Assembly: GCF_032452875.1 (NCBI RefSeq)
Contig: NC_083884.1
Location: 19,671,501-19,735,500, forward strand
Reading direction: 5' to 3'
Length of the DNA: 64,000 bases
Source: Bos javanicus
Lineage: Eukaryota; Chordata; Mammalia; Artiodactyla; Bovidae
Shown: positions 33,246 through 43,885 of the stretch, piece after piece
How the letters are laid out: each line of letters begins with the position of its first letter
Position numbering within the stretch: the stretch's first letter is position 1
The notes under the pieces: model-generated
What the model saw: the letters and a program-made list of their open reading frames with translations, nothing else
Told to the model about the DNA's origin: nothing
Database searches by the model: none
Made by a program: the position numbers and the translations under genes

Positions 33246-33990
33246 ACTACTAGCAAATTAAGTTGAAAGGGGAAGTCTGCTGGAAGCTTTCCCTGGGATT
33301 AGTAGAGAAACTCTTTCAAGAATGGTAGGTAAAAATGAGTTTAAAGTGTTATCTATCCTTCCCACTCTTAATTCCCAGAAACTTTTCCCCTTCAGGTATC
33401 ACATGTAGTTTGGCATCTAAATATATCAGTTAGTTAAAAAAGTAAATAAAAGTGCTGGAACTTCTTTTCATGCTTTAGTTATAACTGACTTAATCAGAGC
33501 TCATAAACATCACAAGGATCTGAAAATTTTTCAATATTTGTAAGTAGAGAAGTATAGAAGTGAATAAACCAAAAACCAAATGATTAAACTAACCTGTCTT
33601 TCTTTGAAACTAAAAAGAAGGATCTAGATTTAGGAAAATAATAGATGCCATTAAAAAAAATTAGTGAGTAAAATAACTTTCTTTGTGCCTAGGTGTTAGT
33701 ATTTCTTCAAATATTGGTTTCTTGTGAATCTTAGATTCTGAAAAAAGTAGTGGAATTTAGTTAAATAATGCTGTCCTTTTAATGAAGGTGTATATATATA
33801 TTTATAATATTTATTAAACTAGTTTTCAAAGTTTTACTTATCTGTTTTTCAGTTGTAAAAATATTTGAAGGCAATATCTCCCATGGAAACTCAGTAGGCA
33901 AAATAGATAAGAATAAAGCTTCCTTGTGTGTGTATTTGGGGGTGGTGTGTGCAAAGCCTACTCACTCAGTTCCCATTTTATTCTCCCAGA
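33246..33990. other. Single-copy DNA
   Basis: About 750 bases without a gene or named repeat. AT-rich, with a short TA tract at about 33792-33800. Confidence 0.5.
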
Positions 33991-33991
33991 G

Positions 33992-34210
33992 TAAGGGTCA
34001 GCAACTTTTGGCCCATTGGCCAAATCCCACCACTTCCTGTCTTTGTAAGTCAAGTTTTATTGACCACAGCCATGCCCATTCCTTTATGTATTATCTGTGA
34101 CTGATTTTGTGCTCCAACCTAGAGTTGAATAGTTGAGACAGACACTTACTTAGGCAAAATGTCAACAAAATATTTGCTGTCTGGCCCTCTGCACAATTTG
34201 CCAGTCACTC
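33992..34210 (+). mobile_element. Old DNA-transposon fragment (hAT type, tentative)
   Basis: 'gggtcagcaacttttggccc', 'aagttttattgaccacagcc', 'gactgattttgtgctccaac', 'agttgaatagttgagacaga' and 'aatatttgctgtctggccct' occur in the order of a common old mammalian DNA transposon with 'ggtcagcaa...tttgc' ends. The exact family name is not certain. Confidence 0.55.
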
Positions 34211-34320
34211 TTCTAGAAGGAATAGTGCTTGAGATGCACCTCTCCTTGGGCTTGAGGCGTGCCTCTCAATCCCTGCAGGTCACCTCAGTCCACGATGGAT
34301 ATTTACTAAAGTATGCTTTG

Positions 34321-34540
34321 GGCTTCCCTGGTGGCTCAGATGGTAAAGAATCTGCCTGCAATGCGGGAGACCCCCGTTTGATCTCTGGGTCAGGAAGATC
34401 CTCTGGAGAAGGGAATGGCTACCCACTCCAGTGTTCTTGCCTGAGAATTCCAGGGACAGAGGGCCCTGGTGGACTACAGTCCATGGGGTCGCAAACAGTC
34501 AGATGCGACTGAGTGACTAACACTTTCACTTTCACTTCAC
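34321..34540 (+). mobile_element. Bov-tA SINE
   Basis: Complete sense Bov-tA starting 'ggcttccctggtggctcaga'. The A box is intact and the B box is altered ('cgtttgatctc'). An 11-bp duplication 'agtatgctttg' flanks it (34310-34320 and 34541-34551). Confidence 0.95.
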
Positions 34541-34850
34541 AGTATGCTTTGCGATGATGAGGATTATATTAATAATTTTCTAGCTGTTCCATATGCCACG
34601 AAAAGGTAAAAAGGCTGTCCCTTAGAAGCATGATCCAGCAGCTGCTATAGAACTGGCTTTGTATTCCCTAATGTATTGACAATGATACATTTCCTTAGCA
34701 AATATTTTTTTCTCCATGTTGTTTGGGTTTATCTTTTCTCTTGTAAGGTTTATTTTGACACTATTTATTTTTTAATTTTAATTTTATTGCAATCTAGTTG
34801 ATTTACATCATTGTGTTAGTTTCAGGTATCCAGCATGGTGTTCAGTTATA

Positions 34851-34930
34851 TTGGGTTGGCCAGAAAATTTGTTCAAGTTCTTTCTTAACATCCTATGGAA
34901 AAACCTGAATCAACATTTTGGCCAACCCAA
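34851..34930. mobile_element. 80-bp mariner-type MITE
   Basis: Begins 'ttgggttggccagaaaat' and ends 'cattttggccaacccaa', a near-perfect terminal inverted repeat pair. It is flanked by TA on both sides (34849-34850 and 34931-34932), the TA duplication made by mariner/Tc1 transposases. It is too short to code for protein and lies within L1 sequence. Confidence 0.93.
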
Positions 34931-35290
34931 TACATGTAGTTACTCTATTTCAGATTCTTTTTTGATATGTTATTATAGAATATTGAATACTGTTCCCTGT
35001 GCTATACCGTAGGTCCTTATTGGTTATCTATTTAATTCATAGTAGTGTATGTATGTTAATCCCAAGCTCCTAATTTATGCCGCCCCCCCCAGGTTTTCCG
35101 TTTGGTAACCATAAATTTGTTTTTTAAATCTGTGAGTCTGTTTGTTTTGTAAATAAGTTTGTTTATATCTCTTAAAAATTAGCTTCCACATATGAATAAT
35201 ATCATATGACACCTGTCATTCTGTCTGACTTCACTTAGTATGATAATATCTAGGTCCAACTATGTTGGGGCAAATGGCATTATTTCATTC

Positions 35291-35429
35291 TTTTTTTTTT
35301 AAATTTTATTTTATTTTTAAACTTTACAATATTGTGTTAGTTTTGCCAAATATCGAAATGAATCCGCCACAGGTATACCTGTGTTCCCCAACCTGAACCC
35401 TCCTCCCTCCTCCCTCCCCATACCCTCCC
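35291..35429 (-). mobile_element. Bovine-type L1 3' end inserted in older L1
   Basis: 'ctttacaatattgtgttagt', 'gccaaatatcgaaatgaatc', then the CCTCCCTCC-rich stretch is the complement of the young bovine L1 3' UTR. On both sides the older L1 reads 'cattctttttt ... ttttttatggctgaa', so the insertion duplicated or used the T tract. Confidence 0.85.
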
Positions 35430-35455
35430 TTTTTTATGGCTGAACAAGAATAGTT

Positions 35456-35715
35456 TGAAAGTATTTAAAACAGTATTAATTCTTTCGTTTTTTCTCTGGC
35501 CTTTGAGTTGGAGGTGGCTTTCTCTAAACAATGATCAGAGCCATCTGAGTTTTTGAGAGCAGAGTGGTAGATTACTGCTCCCTCTTACATGTCTATTTTT
35601 ATCTGTTAAGAACAGTAGATAAAATATGTAAAATGTGTCATCAGTAATAGGTCCTCATGACAAGAAGTTAAAACCTAGTCAGTTCTATCTTGAAAGACTG
35701 ATTTAAACCTATTTG
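35456..35715. other. Single-copy spacer
   Basis: About 260 bases with nothing assignable. Confidence 0.5.
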
Positions 35716-36020
35716 AGGGCTTCTCTGGTAGCTCAGTTGGTAAAGAATCCGTCTGCAATGCAGGAGACTCTGGTTCAATTCCTGGGCCAGGAATCTTCTT
35801 GTGGATAGACTACCCACTCCAACATTCTTGGCCTTCCCTTGTGGCTCAGCTGGTAAAGAATCTGCCTGCAATGTGGGAGACCTGGGTTCGATCCCTGGGT
35901 TGGAAAGATTCCCTGGAGAAGGGAAAGGCTACCCACTCCAGTATTCTGGCCTGGAGAATTCCATGGACTGTATAGTCTGTGGGATTGCAAAGAGTCAGAT
36001 GTGACTGAGTGACTTTCACC
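35716..36020 (+). mobile_element. Bov-tA variant with two tRNA-like heads in tandem
   Basis: A first head with partial body (35716-35829; A box 'tagctcagttggt', B box 'ggttcaattcc') runs without spacer into a complete second Bov-tA (35830-36020; B box 'gggttcgatccc'). The fusion point is 'caacattcttg/gccttccc'. This is a composite subtype of Bov-tA; I recall similar tandem-headed copies elsewhere in bovine DNA, so it need not be unique to this locus. Confidence 0.88.
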
Positions 36021-36581
36021 ATCTGGCCATGCTTCTTTAGTACCTATGAAATATATTTGTTTAATCAGTGGTGTTATATGACTTAGCTGTGATTCTCTAC
36101 TTGGTCTTATGTATAAGGGGGTAACCCAACTTTGAAAAATTGTTCCCCAAACATAACAGTTTAGATCGCCCCTGTCATAGGTGGAGGACAAAGCATTTTT
36201 TCCCCCCTAATTAGGTATGTCATTCAACTGAAACAAAGTCACACAGAGTAGGATCATATGGGGAAAATACACTAAATTGCTAAATTTCTAGTCTTTGCAA
36301 GAAGTTAATTCCATTCCATTTAATTTTATTTAGCAAGTGCTTTTGAATTGCCAAGTAGAGGACACTAAGCTTCATAATGTAAGGATAATAAAGTCATATA
36401 TGGCTATTATTGAAGGTCTTAAATTGCATTGTAGAGTAAGAGAGGTGGTCTCTGGCTGATAGTGCATGCGGCTTGTATAACAATCTCTGTAGTATGGGCT
36501 AAAGGAGACACTCTGAAAGTTGAAGTATGATGTTTTTAATAAAACCCAGTTCCAGGCTGAACTTTAAGTCCTATATATTAC
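36021..36581. other. Single-copy DNA
   Basis: About 560 bases with no gene or named repeat. Confidence 0.5.
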
Positions 36582-36783
36582 CGTGCGGTGCTTAGTTGCT
36601 TAGGCATGTCCAACTCTGTGACCCCATAGCCTGCCAGGCTCCTCTGCCCATGGGGATTCTCCAGGCAAGAATACTGGAGTGGGTTGCCATGCCCTCCTTC
36701 AGGGGATCTTCCTGACCCAGGGATGGAACCCAGGTCTCCTGCATTGCAGGCAGGTTCTTTACATACTGAGGCACCAGGAAAGC
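36582..36783 (-). mobile_element. Bov-tA SINE
   Basis: Reverse Bov-tA. A 12-bp duplication with one mismatch ('cctatatattac' 36570-36581; 'cctatatactac' 36784-36795) flanks it. Confidence 0.93.
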
Positions 36784-37250
36784 CCTATATACTACTTCTA
36801 GTGTCCTGAATGTTACAGGTTGTTGCTGTTCATAATTGTGTTTGATGGAATTTAAGATGGCACTATATTTTCCTCCTTGGGACTTATATCACAGTTCAAC
36901 TCCTAGGTCTCATCCTGGACTCATAAGAAGGCCCATTTTAGCAGAGAAATAGCTTGTTGTAATGTCCTACCTGTCAGGAGAGAAAATAGAATTAGTTACT
37001 CCTTTAACTAATAGCACTCAGACTTTTTAAAGCAGAAGCCCGTATTTTGAGTATGTGGTGGACTATGATTGAAGTAGAGATATCAACCACGCATTTCCTT
37101 AACAGCCACCTGTAGGCCCAAGATAAGTTCACTGTCCAGGTGTCCCTGTCTGACTCAGACTGGCTGGTAGTGGGCACCATATTGATTCTGCCTTCTGGAC
37201 TGCAGCTTGTCTACTGCTGGGCTCTCATCCAAAAGCCATGGAGTTGAATT
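36784..37250. other. Single-copy DNA
   Basis: About 470 bases without a gene or named repeat. Confidence 0.5.
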
Positions 37251-37252
37251 GA

Positions 37253-37412
37253 TTTCTGGGATGGTACGGGGAGGGAGGTGGGAGGGGGGTTCAGGATGGG
37301 GAACATGTGTACACCTGTGGCGGATTCATGTTGATGTATGGCAAAACCAATACAATATTGTAAAGTAATTAGCCTCCAATTAAAATAAATAAATTTAAAC
37401 TAAAAAATAAAA
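37253..37412 (+). mobile_element. Bovine-type L1 3' end
   Basis: Sense orientation: 'ggtacggggagggaggtggg', 'ggttcaggatggggaacatg', 'gatgtatggcaaaaccaata', then an A-rich tail with AATAAA. 5' truncated, and little diverged compared with the other L1 pieces. Confidence 0.9.
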
Positions 37413-39485
37413 CATCCTCCAAAAGAAGCCAAGTGTGTGCTCTAGCCAGAGATGAGTTCTGGTCCTCTTACAATGGTTTCCCAGTTGCTCAGGCATCAGG
37501 GAGAGAGCTTGATCTTGGCTAATCCTCCTTTCTCAAGGTGGCCACATCAAAAAGGGCTCACTCCTAACTGACTTATTCCTTCCACCTGAGAATGTTCTAG
37601 AAGCAAAGGCACTTTTTGTTGGATACTTTGTCTTTCCCAGCAAATCAAAATGGAGTAATTCAAATACAAAGAGAAAAGATCTGTTGCCATTAATTTCCTT
37701 CTCTCTAATAAAAGAGAATAACACATAATAAAAAATCTAAATATTTAAAAAAAAATTTTTGTTTTTCTTTTTTCTAAGGTGAGATAATCAAAACACTATA
37801 CTTAAAGAAAGCCCCTTGTCCCCTAATACTTTATGCTCTGTGATGGCAGAGGTTGGGTGAATGGAGCTGTCAGGAAGGGGCAAGGATCCCGTGACTGGAC
37901 AGCTCCTCTTACATGGGGATCGAGATGCTTCTTGAAATTTCCCCAGAGATGCACTTTGGTGTCCCTCAGTGGGCATGGGACACTAGGTGGGGTTAAAAAC
38001 ATACCAAAAATACTTATTAATTCCCATATTTCATCCAAATGGAATTTCATTAGGAAATGATAGACAAGAAGGAAAAATGTAATTTTACCAGGTTTTTATC
38101 CAAATAAAAAGTAAGTGTCTTTTCAATAAGAAAACTCCTGGCTCTCCTACTTTTCATAATACATGTCATCCCCTCATTGATGAATTTACTTCTTCAGTCT
38201 TTATATTGCTTGTGTAGCAATTTATGAAAGAAAGACTTTCATAACTAGAGCCTTTTTTTTTGATTAAAAATATCCTGTGGCATTGAAGTCAGAGCATCTT
38301 TCCCATCTCTCCTTTCAAACCTTTCTCCATCCTTGATCGTAACTGCCTAATTGCACCCATTCTTTATTTATCCCTCTGTGTCTTCTGAGCAGTTCCCCAG
38401 GTGGTTAGAAATGTTATTTGAAAGACACAGATACAGATGCATGTTATACAATTAATAGGCCTTCACTAAGTGGAACCAATAGACCATTAAAATGAATCCG
38501 TGCTGTCCAAGCTCTCTCTTTCTTTCTCTCTCTCCAGCAATAACCTGACCCAAAGGCTAAAGTGATATGAAAATCTGTCTCTTCAATCCCGCCTCTGTTT
38601 TAAGTGCCAGAGAAAAACAGGGCACAGATAATGATTTTCTGCTCTCAACAACAAATGTGCAAATCCTTCCATCCCAAGTCTGCCTCCTATTGAGGCTGCT
38701 GAATCAGGAATTGCACCATTTACAATAGAAAATGGAATAATTTGCCTATTCCAAGCTGGAGAGAGGTAGTGTCTTGCAATAAATGGCCTGGCTGTATAAA
38801 TAATAAAGTAAAAATGGGCCTGAAGCTGTCAGGATTTTTGTTTGCAGGAAATAGGGTAACACTAAGCACTTTCTGGCTGTGTTTCCCAGCTAGAGTCCAA
38901 GGGCTATTTAGTTACTAACAGCAATAATGGAAACGGCTTCGTGTCAAGATGGAGCCACAAGTGCCAGGCAGAAAGAGAGCAACAAATATTAGAAGATATC
39001 AACTACCAGCATGCTTTGATTGCAACCGGTGGCTCTGGGAAAATGGAGCATGCCGGGAGCTTTCGCAGTGAGAGAACCAGCTACCAGGAGACCTCAGTGG
39101 CCAGTAACAACTCACATCCCCTGCACTCCTGAACTACCTGCCCAGAAAGGTGAGAAAGAATAATTTATGAGCACTGGAGGCCTGATCTGTTAACACATTA
39201 TTATCTTTGCCAGCTAGAGTAATTACTGACCTGACCATATTATGGATATGCATTCAGAGTACACATTCCTGGGGCGATTACAGAAAGTACAGTCAGGTTT
39301 CAGGGTGCCAAAGTGACCAGTCCACTCTTGCACATGACCTGGGGGCAGAAAGGAAGGCATGCTGTACTTTCTGGCTGAGATGTTAAGATGCAGGGGAGTT
39401 CTGCTTCACTGGGTGTTTCTCCATAAATGAGGCGGTAGTAAATCTTCAAACTTCCCTAGTATCAGATTCTGCTCTCAAGGTAGTA
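37413..39485. other. Repeat-free DNA with a conserved-looking block
   Basis: About 2 kb with no interspersed repeat, unusual for this window. 38511-39240 has a strong pyrimidine tract ending in CAG, a TATAAATAA stretch near 38796, homeobox-like TAATTA sites, and a donor-like AAAG/GTGAGA at 39149/39150. No protein gene can be supported. A 63-codon open frame (38941-39132, GTG start) lies in the block. Confidence 0.5.
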
Positions 39486-39489
39486 TTAC

Positions 39490-39720
39490 TAGCAGTTTGC
39501 ACTTAATGAACACTCACTCCGTGCATTTGTGAAAAGATTTACATGCTCCATCTCGTGCAATGCTCACAGCGACCTTCCAAGGCAGGCAAGTGGATAAGTG
39601 AAAAGTGAGGTTCAAGAGACCAAGGAACTGGCAAAGCAAGTTGGTAAATGTGGAATCAAGAGTTAGACCCAGTGTTGCCTGATTCCAGAACTTGAACTTA
39701 AACCACTATGCCCTATTGTC
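39490..39720 (-). mobile_element. MIR SINE
   Basis: 'cacttaatgaacactcactc', 'gagaccaaggaactggcaaa' and 'cttaaaccactatgcc' give a long reverse MIR, including the head ('ttaaaccactatg' is the complement of 'catagtggttaa'). Confidence 0.8.
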
Positions 39721-39764
39721 TCAAGTAATAATAATAAAACAACAAATAACAGTTGTAGCATCCT

Positions 39765-39815
39765 CAGCTAACATTTATTGGGGGTACTTACTATGTGCTA
39801 AACATTGGGGAAAAT
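39765..39815 (-). mobile_element. MIR 3'-end fragment
   Basis: 'aacatttattgggggtactt' and 'actatgtgctaaacattg' match the complement of a MIR 3' end. The fragment stops after about 50 bases. Confidence 0.5.
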
Positions 39816-40235
39816 GTTGGAATAAATCAGGATAGGATAACTACTGTAACAGAAAACCCCCAAATCTTTAGTATCTTAACAGAATTAAAAAAAAAAAAAT
39901 TCCCCTACAATATATCACAATGCAGTGGGGTAAGCTGAAGGTAAGTATGTGTTGGAGCCAAGGGGTTGTGCTCCATGGCTTCCATTCAGGAAGCCAGGCT
40001 TCTTCCTGGTGTATGTTCAGCATATGGATTTCAAAGTTACCATGAAAGAGAGAAAGATCTTGAGAAAAGCTTATTACCTGCTCTTAACTCCCTTAGCCCA
40101 GAACTGACACCATCATTGGGCTCACATTCTAGTGTCAAACCTGGCCCACCTAGGGCCATACATTGCTGTAAAACATATTTCCGACTGTGCCCAGGAGGGG
40201 TAAACCATTTGGTGAGCATCTAAATAGTTTATCTT
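39816..40235. other. Probable old interspersed element, unassigned
   Basis: 'actactgtaacagaaaaccc ... tagtatcttaacagaattaa' resembles old mammalian repeats with a '...gtaacaaa...ccccaaaat...cagtggcttaaca' start, but I cannot name the family. An A run of 13 lies at about 39887-39899. Confidence 0.35.
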
Positions 40236-40239
40236 TGAC

Positions 40240-40375
40240 ATGGTATTTTACATGTATTAGCTCAGTCTTTTCACCAACTTCAGGGAGGTTTTATTTGTGA
40301 TACAAGTGAGAAAACAGATCCAGGGAGGTTCTGCTTTTTCAGGATCACACAGCTAGAAGGTATTAGATGAAGGTG
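40240..40375 (-). mobile_element. MIR SINE
   Basis: 'tacatgtattagctcagtct', 'gagaaaacagatccagggag', 'atcacacagctagaaggtat' are complements of successive MIR segments. Confidence 0.75.
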
Positions 40376-40654
40376 GAATTTTGGGGGGAAAATGACTGAT
40401 TTTCTTATGCAATGAAAGTCAAAGTTTGTTTAAAAGAAAGGGAAGAAACCTTTATCTTACCTTTGTTGATAGGAATCATCACCAGCGTTATCCTCAGCAG
40501 TTACTCCCTATCTCCAATAGCTTGTTCTCCAGTTCCACCCACTGACTGTAGTTCCCTGAATGAGCTTTGTTCTTTCTCATCACTGTGTATTTGCATGAGC
40601 TGCTGTTCTCTTCTCTTGATTTGGGTGCCTCTGACATACCCTTCACATCTATAT

Positions 40655-40817
40655 GTCTACTCAACAGAGAAAGACAAATACTGTATGATGTCATTTATAT
40701 GTGGAGTCTAAAATACAACAAACTGGTGACTATAACAAAAAATAAACAAATTTGCAGATATAGAGAACTAGTGGATGCTAATGGGAAGAGGGAGGAGGGG
40801 CTATATAGAGTTAAGGG
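40655..40817 (+). mobile_element. Artiodactyl L1 3' fragment
   Basis: 'gagaaagacaaatactgtat', 'tcatttatatgtggagtcta', then 'gatatagagaactagtgg' is sense L1 3' sequence. A BovB copy abuts it directly. Confidence 0.8.
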
Positions 40818-41910
40818 ATTCAGTTCAGTTCATTTCAGTTCAGTCACTCAGTCATGTCCGACTCTTTACAACCCCATGAATTGCAGCACGCCAGGCCTCC
40901 CTGTCCATCACCAACTCCCGGAGTTCACTCAGACTCACGTCCATCGAGTCAGTGATGCCATCCAGCCATCTCATCTTCTGTCGTCCCCTTCTCCTCCTGC
41001 CCCCAATCCCTCCCAGCATCAGAGTCTTTTCCAATGAGTCAACTCTTCCCATGAGGTGGCCAAAGTACTGGAGTTTCAGCTTTAGCATCATTCCTTCCAA
41101 AGAAATCCCAGGACTGATCTCCTTCAGAATGGACTGGTTGGATCTCCTTGCAGTCCAAGGGACTCTCAAGAGTCTTCTCCAACACCACAGTTCAAAAGCA
41201 TCAGTTCTTTGGTGCTCAGCTTTTTTCACATCCAACTCTCACATCCATACATGACCACAGGAAAAACCATAGCCTTGACTAGACGAACCTTTGTTGGCAA
41301 AGTAATGTCTCTGCTTTTGAATATGCTATCTAGGTTGGTCATAACTTTCCTTCCAAGGAGTAAGCGTCTTTTTATCTCATTGCTGCAGTCACCATCTGCA
41401 TTGATTTTGGAGCCCCCAAAAATAAACTCTGACACTGTTTCCCCATCTATTTCCCATGAAGTGATGGGACCGGATGCCACGGTCTTCGTTTTCTGAATGT
41501 TGAGCTTTAAGCCAACTTTTTCGCTCTCCTCTTTCACTTTCATCAAGAGGCTTTTGAGTTCCTCTTCACTTTCTGCCATAAGGGTGGTGTCATCTGCATA
41601 TCTGAGGTTATTGATATTTCTCCTGGCAATCTTGATTCCAGCTTGTGCTTCTTCGAGCCCAGCGTTTCTCATGATGTACTCTGCATATAAGTTAAATAAA
41701 CAGGGTGACAATATACAGCCTTGACGTACTCCTTTTCCTATTTGGAACCAGTCTGTTGTTCCATGTCCAGTTCTAACTGTTGCTTCCTGACCTGCATATA
41801 GGTTTTTCAAGAGGCAGGTCAGGTGGTCTGGTATTCCCATCTCTTTCAGAATTTTTCACAGTTTATTGTAATCCACACAGTCAAAGGTTTTGGCATAGTC
41901 ATTATAGCCA
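40818..41910 (-). mobile_element. BovB, 5' truncated (about 1.1 kb)
   Basis: Reverse BovB holding the second half of the reverse transcriptase and the 3' end. On the minus strand the frame 41840-41226 is open for 204 codons and shows the RT motifs GVRQGCILSP and YADD (catalytic Asp pair kept), then AESEEELKSLL and NIQKTK. A second frame (41235-40852) carries the C-terminal part with WCWRRLLRVPWTARRSNQS. A frame break near 41230 separates them. The 5' cut falls within RT motif A (complement of DYAKTFD). It is not autonomous because the endonuclease is missing. Confidence 0.95.
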
Positions 41911-42305
41911 AACCCCTCAAATAACCCAAATGTCCCTCAATGGGAAAATGAATAAATAATAGTATATCCATTTAATGAAATATTCCTCAGGAATGCAAAT
42001 AAATAAACTACTATATACCAAATAGCATGGATGAATCTCAGAAGCATTATTCTGAGTGAAACAAGCCAGACACAAAGATTCAGGCTATATGATTACCCTT
42101 ACAGAACATTTTAGAATGGGCAAAACCAATCCCTAGTGACAGAAAGCTGACCATGGTTGCCTGAGGCCAGAGGTTAAGAGAGAATGGCTGTAAATGGGCT
42201 TGAATGAGAATTTTGGAGGGATGGAAATACTCCATTTCTTGATTGTGATAATAGTTTAATGGTTACATGGCTGCATGTATCTGTGGCAACATCAAAGTAT
42301 ATTTT
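41911..42305 (+). mobile_element. Old L1M 3' UTR
   Basis: 'tatagccaaacccctcaaat', 'atgggaaaatgaataaataa', 'gtgaaacaagccagacacaa', 'ttgattgtgataatagttta' are typical of the L1M 3' UTR in sense orientation. It borders the truncated 5' side of the BovB. Confidence 0.75.
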
Positions 42306-42389
42306 GGGTAGCAGAAACAGCAGAAGTTCATTACCCAGATTCTTCTTGACTCAAGCAGCCAGGGCCATTTGTTGATTGCAAAATTTGTA

Positions 42390-42720
42390 TCTTCCTGCAC
42401 TAAGGCCTTTCATAATGCGGTTCCCTCTGCCAGGAATGTCCAGTCTTATTTCTTTGGATGAAGTTCCACCAACCTTACATTGCATCTTTTCAATGATGCC
42501 TATTTAATTTGATTGTGAGTTGTCTTGCTCTGAACCTTATAATCAATTTTTTCTCTCAGGCCTTTTTCTCCACCTGCCTTATGTTACAGATATTTGTGCC
42601 CCTTATCTTATTCTCTAAGGATCTGTAAACTCCCCAAGCGCAAGGACTCTTGTACCTCCAAGTGTATATTGCCCAAGAATGCATCTGAGTGTATTTGCTA
42701 TTGGCTTGCTGACATAAATT
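42390..42720 (+). mobile_element. L2 LINE 3' part
   Basis: 'ttccctctgccaggaatgtc', then 'aaactccccaagcgcaagga' and a 'gtacctccaagtgtatattg' segment follow the L2 3' order. Confidence 0.6.
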
Positions 42721-43730
42721 AATTGCTTTTAATTAATTGTTTTATAATTCTGAGAGATAACTGTCACTTGTTTTCACATGAAGATTCATTTGAAAGAGAT
42801 CCAGTATTTTTCACTGTTGTTGGTACCAGGTGTTCACAATGGAATCAGGAGGATTTGCCCTTGGATTAGATTTTAAAATTGAAACTGCTGCATGTGAGTT
42901 GAGCCCAGAAGGATATATGACAACTTTATAGAGACATGTGGCAGTTGGTTCACAAAATGAAAGGGTTGCCAGTGTAAAACTGTTATTTGTTCTGGGGAAC
43001 TTCTAAAGCAAAGGAAATTTCGCTTTTGTAAAACCATGAGAGCTGATAGATGGTAATTATTTTCTGCTTGGCTGCAATTATGAGTTCATCACATAATATA
43101 GTTATTAATGATTGTGCTGTGTTAATTGGAGAAACAGGTATGTTAAGAATACCTATGAGATTTTAATACTGGTAATGTATATGAATCTTTAACTTTATGG
43201 AAAATGGTGTGAAACATTATTTTTCAATGCCATGGCTTTTATCCTCAAAGCACAAGAATTTGAGTAGTGTATTGATAGCCTTATCAACACAGAGAATCAA
43301 CTAATTAGTGTTTTACACAATCTGTTCCAAGAAATGTAAACCATGAGATTGAAAAGATGCAAATGCTGCAACCTGTGGTTACAGAGGACAGAAAACTAAC
43401 CCTATTGCTCGCTTCAAGTGTTCCCTGGCCATGATTCTCTTGGTTGTGAGGTTGCTAGAAGGTATTTCTGTGTACCAGTTAGATGTAGACACAGATTTAA
43501 AATTTGGAGTTATGACGATAGAACCCAGAGTTTTTCTGAGTTTATCAGGCCTGTGTGTACTTCTCAACATTTATTTCTTAGTTGTGTTTAGGGACACCAC
43601 ATTCGACCCCTGGAGGATCGATACATGGAGCGCACAGTCCTGGCAGCTTACCCATCTTTTCTAATTCACTTATGTTTAGTGCTTTCTACTAGCATTCTGG
43701 TGAGGGTCTTGAGGTAATCATCATCATGTA
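42721..43730. other. Single-copy DNA
   Basis: About 1 kb with no gene or named repeat. Confidence 0.5.
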
Positions 43731-43732
43731 AA

Positions 43733-43885
43733 CAGCTGACATTTGTTGAGTACCACTTTACATACAATCCTAAGGGAGATATCATTATTATCCCCATTTC
43801 ACAGATGAGCAAACTGAGACTTGGGTTAAGTAAACTTGCCCAAGCTTACATACTAGTAGCTGTTGGGATTTGAGCTATAAATATT
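43733..43885 (-). mobile_element. MIR SINE
   Basis: 'gacatttgttgagtaccact', 'cccatttcacagatgagcaa' and 'cttacatactagtagctgtt' form a clear reverse MIR. Confidence 0.85.

Larger units (their letters stand above)
34755..35455 (-). mobile_element. Artiodactyl L1 3' UTR hosting two insertions
   Basis: Complement of the L1 3' part: 'tctagttgatttacatcatt', 'ctgttccctgtgctataccg', 'ggtaaccataaatttgtttt', 'tctgtctgacttcacttagt', 'atggcattatttcattc', then 'ttttttatggctgaa' after the second insertion. It is broken by a mariner MITE (34851-34930) and by a younger bovine L1 3' end (35291-35429). Confidence 0.87.
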
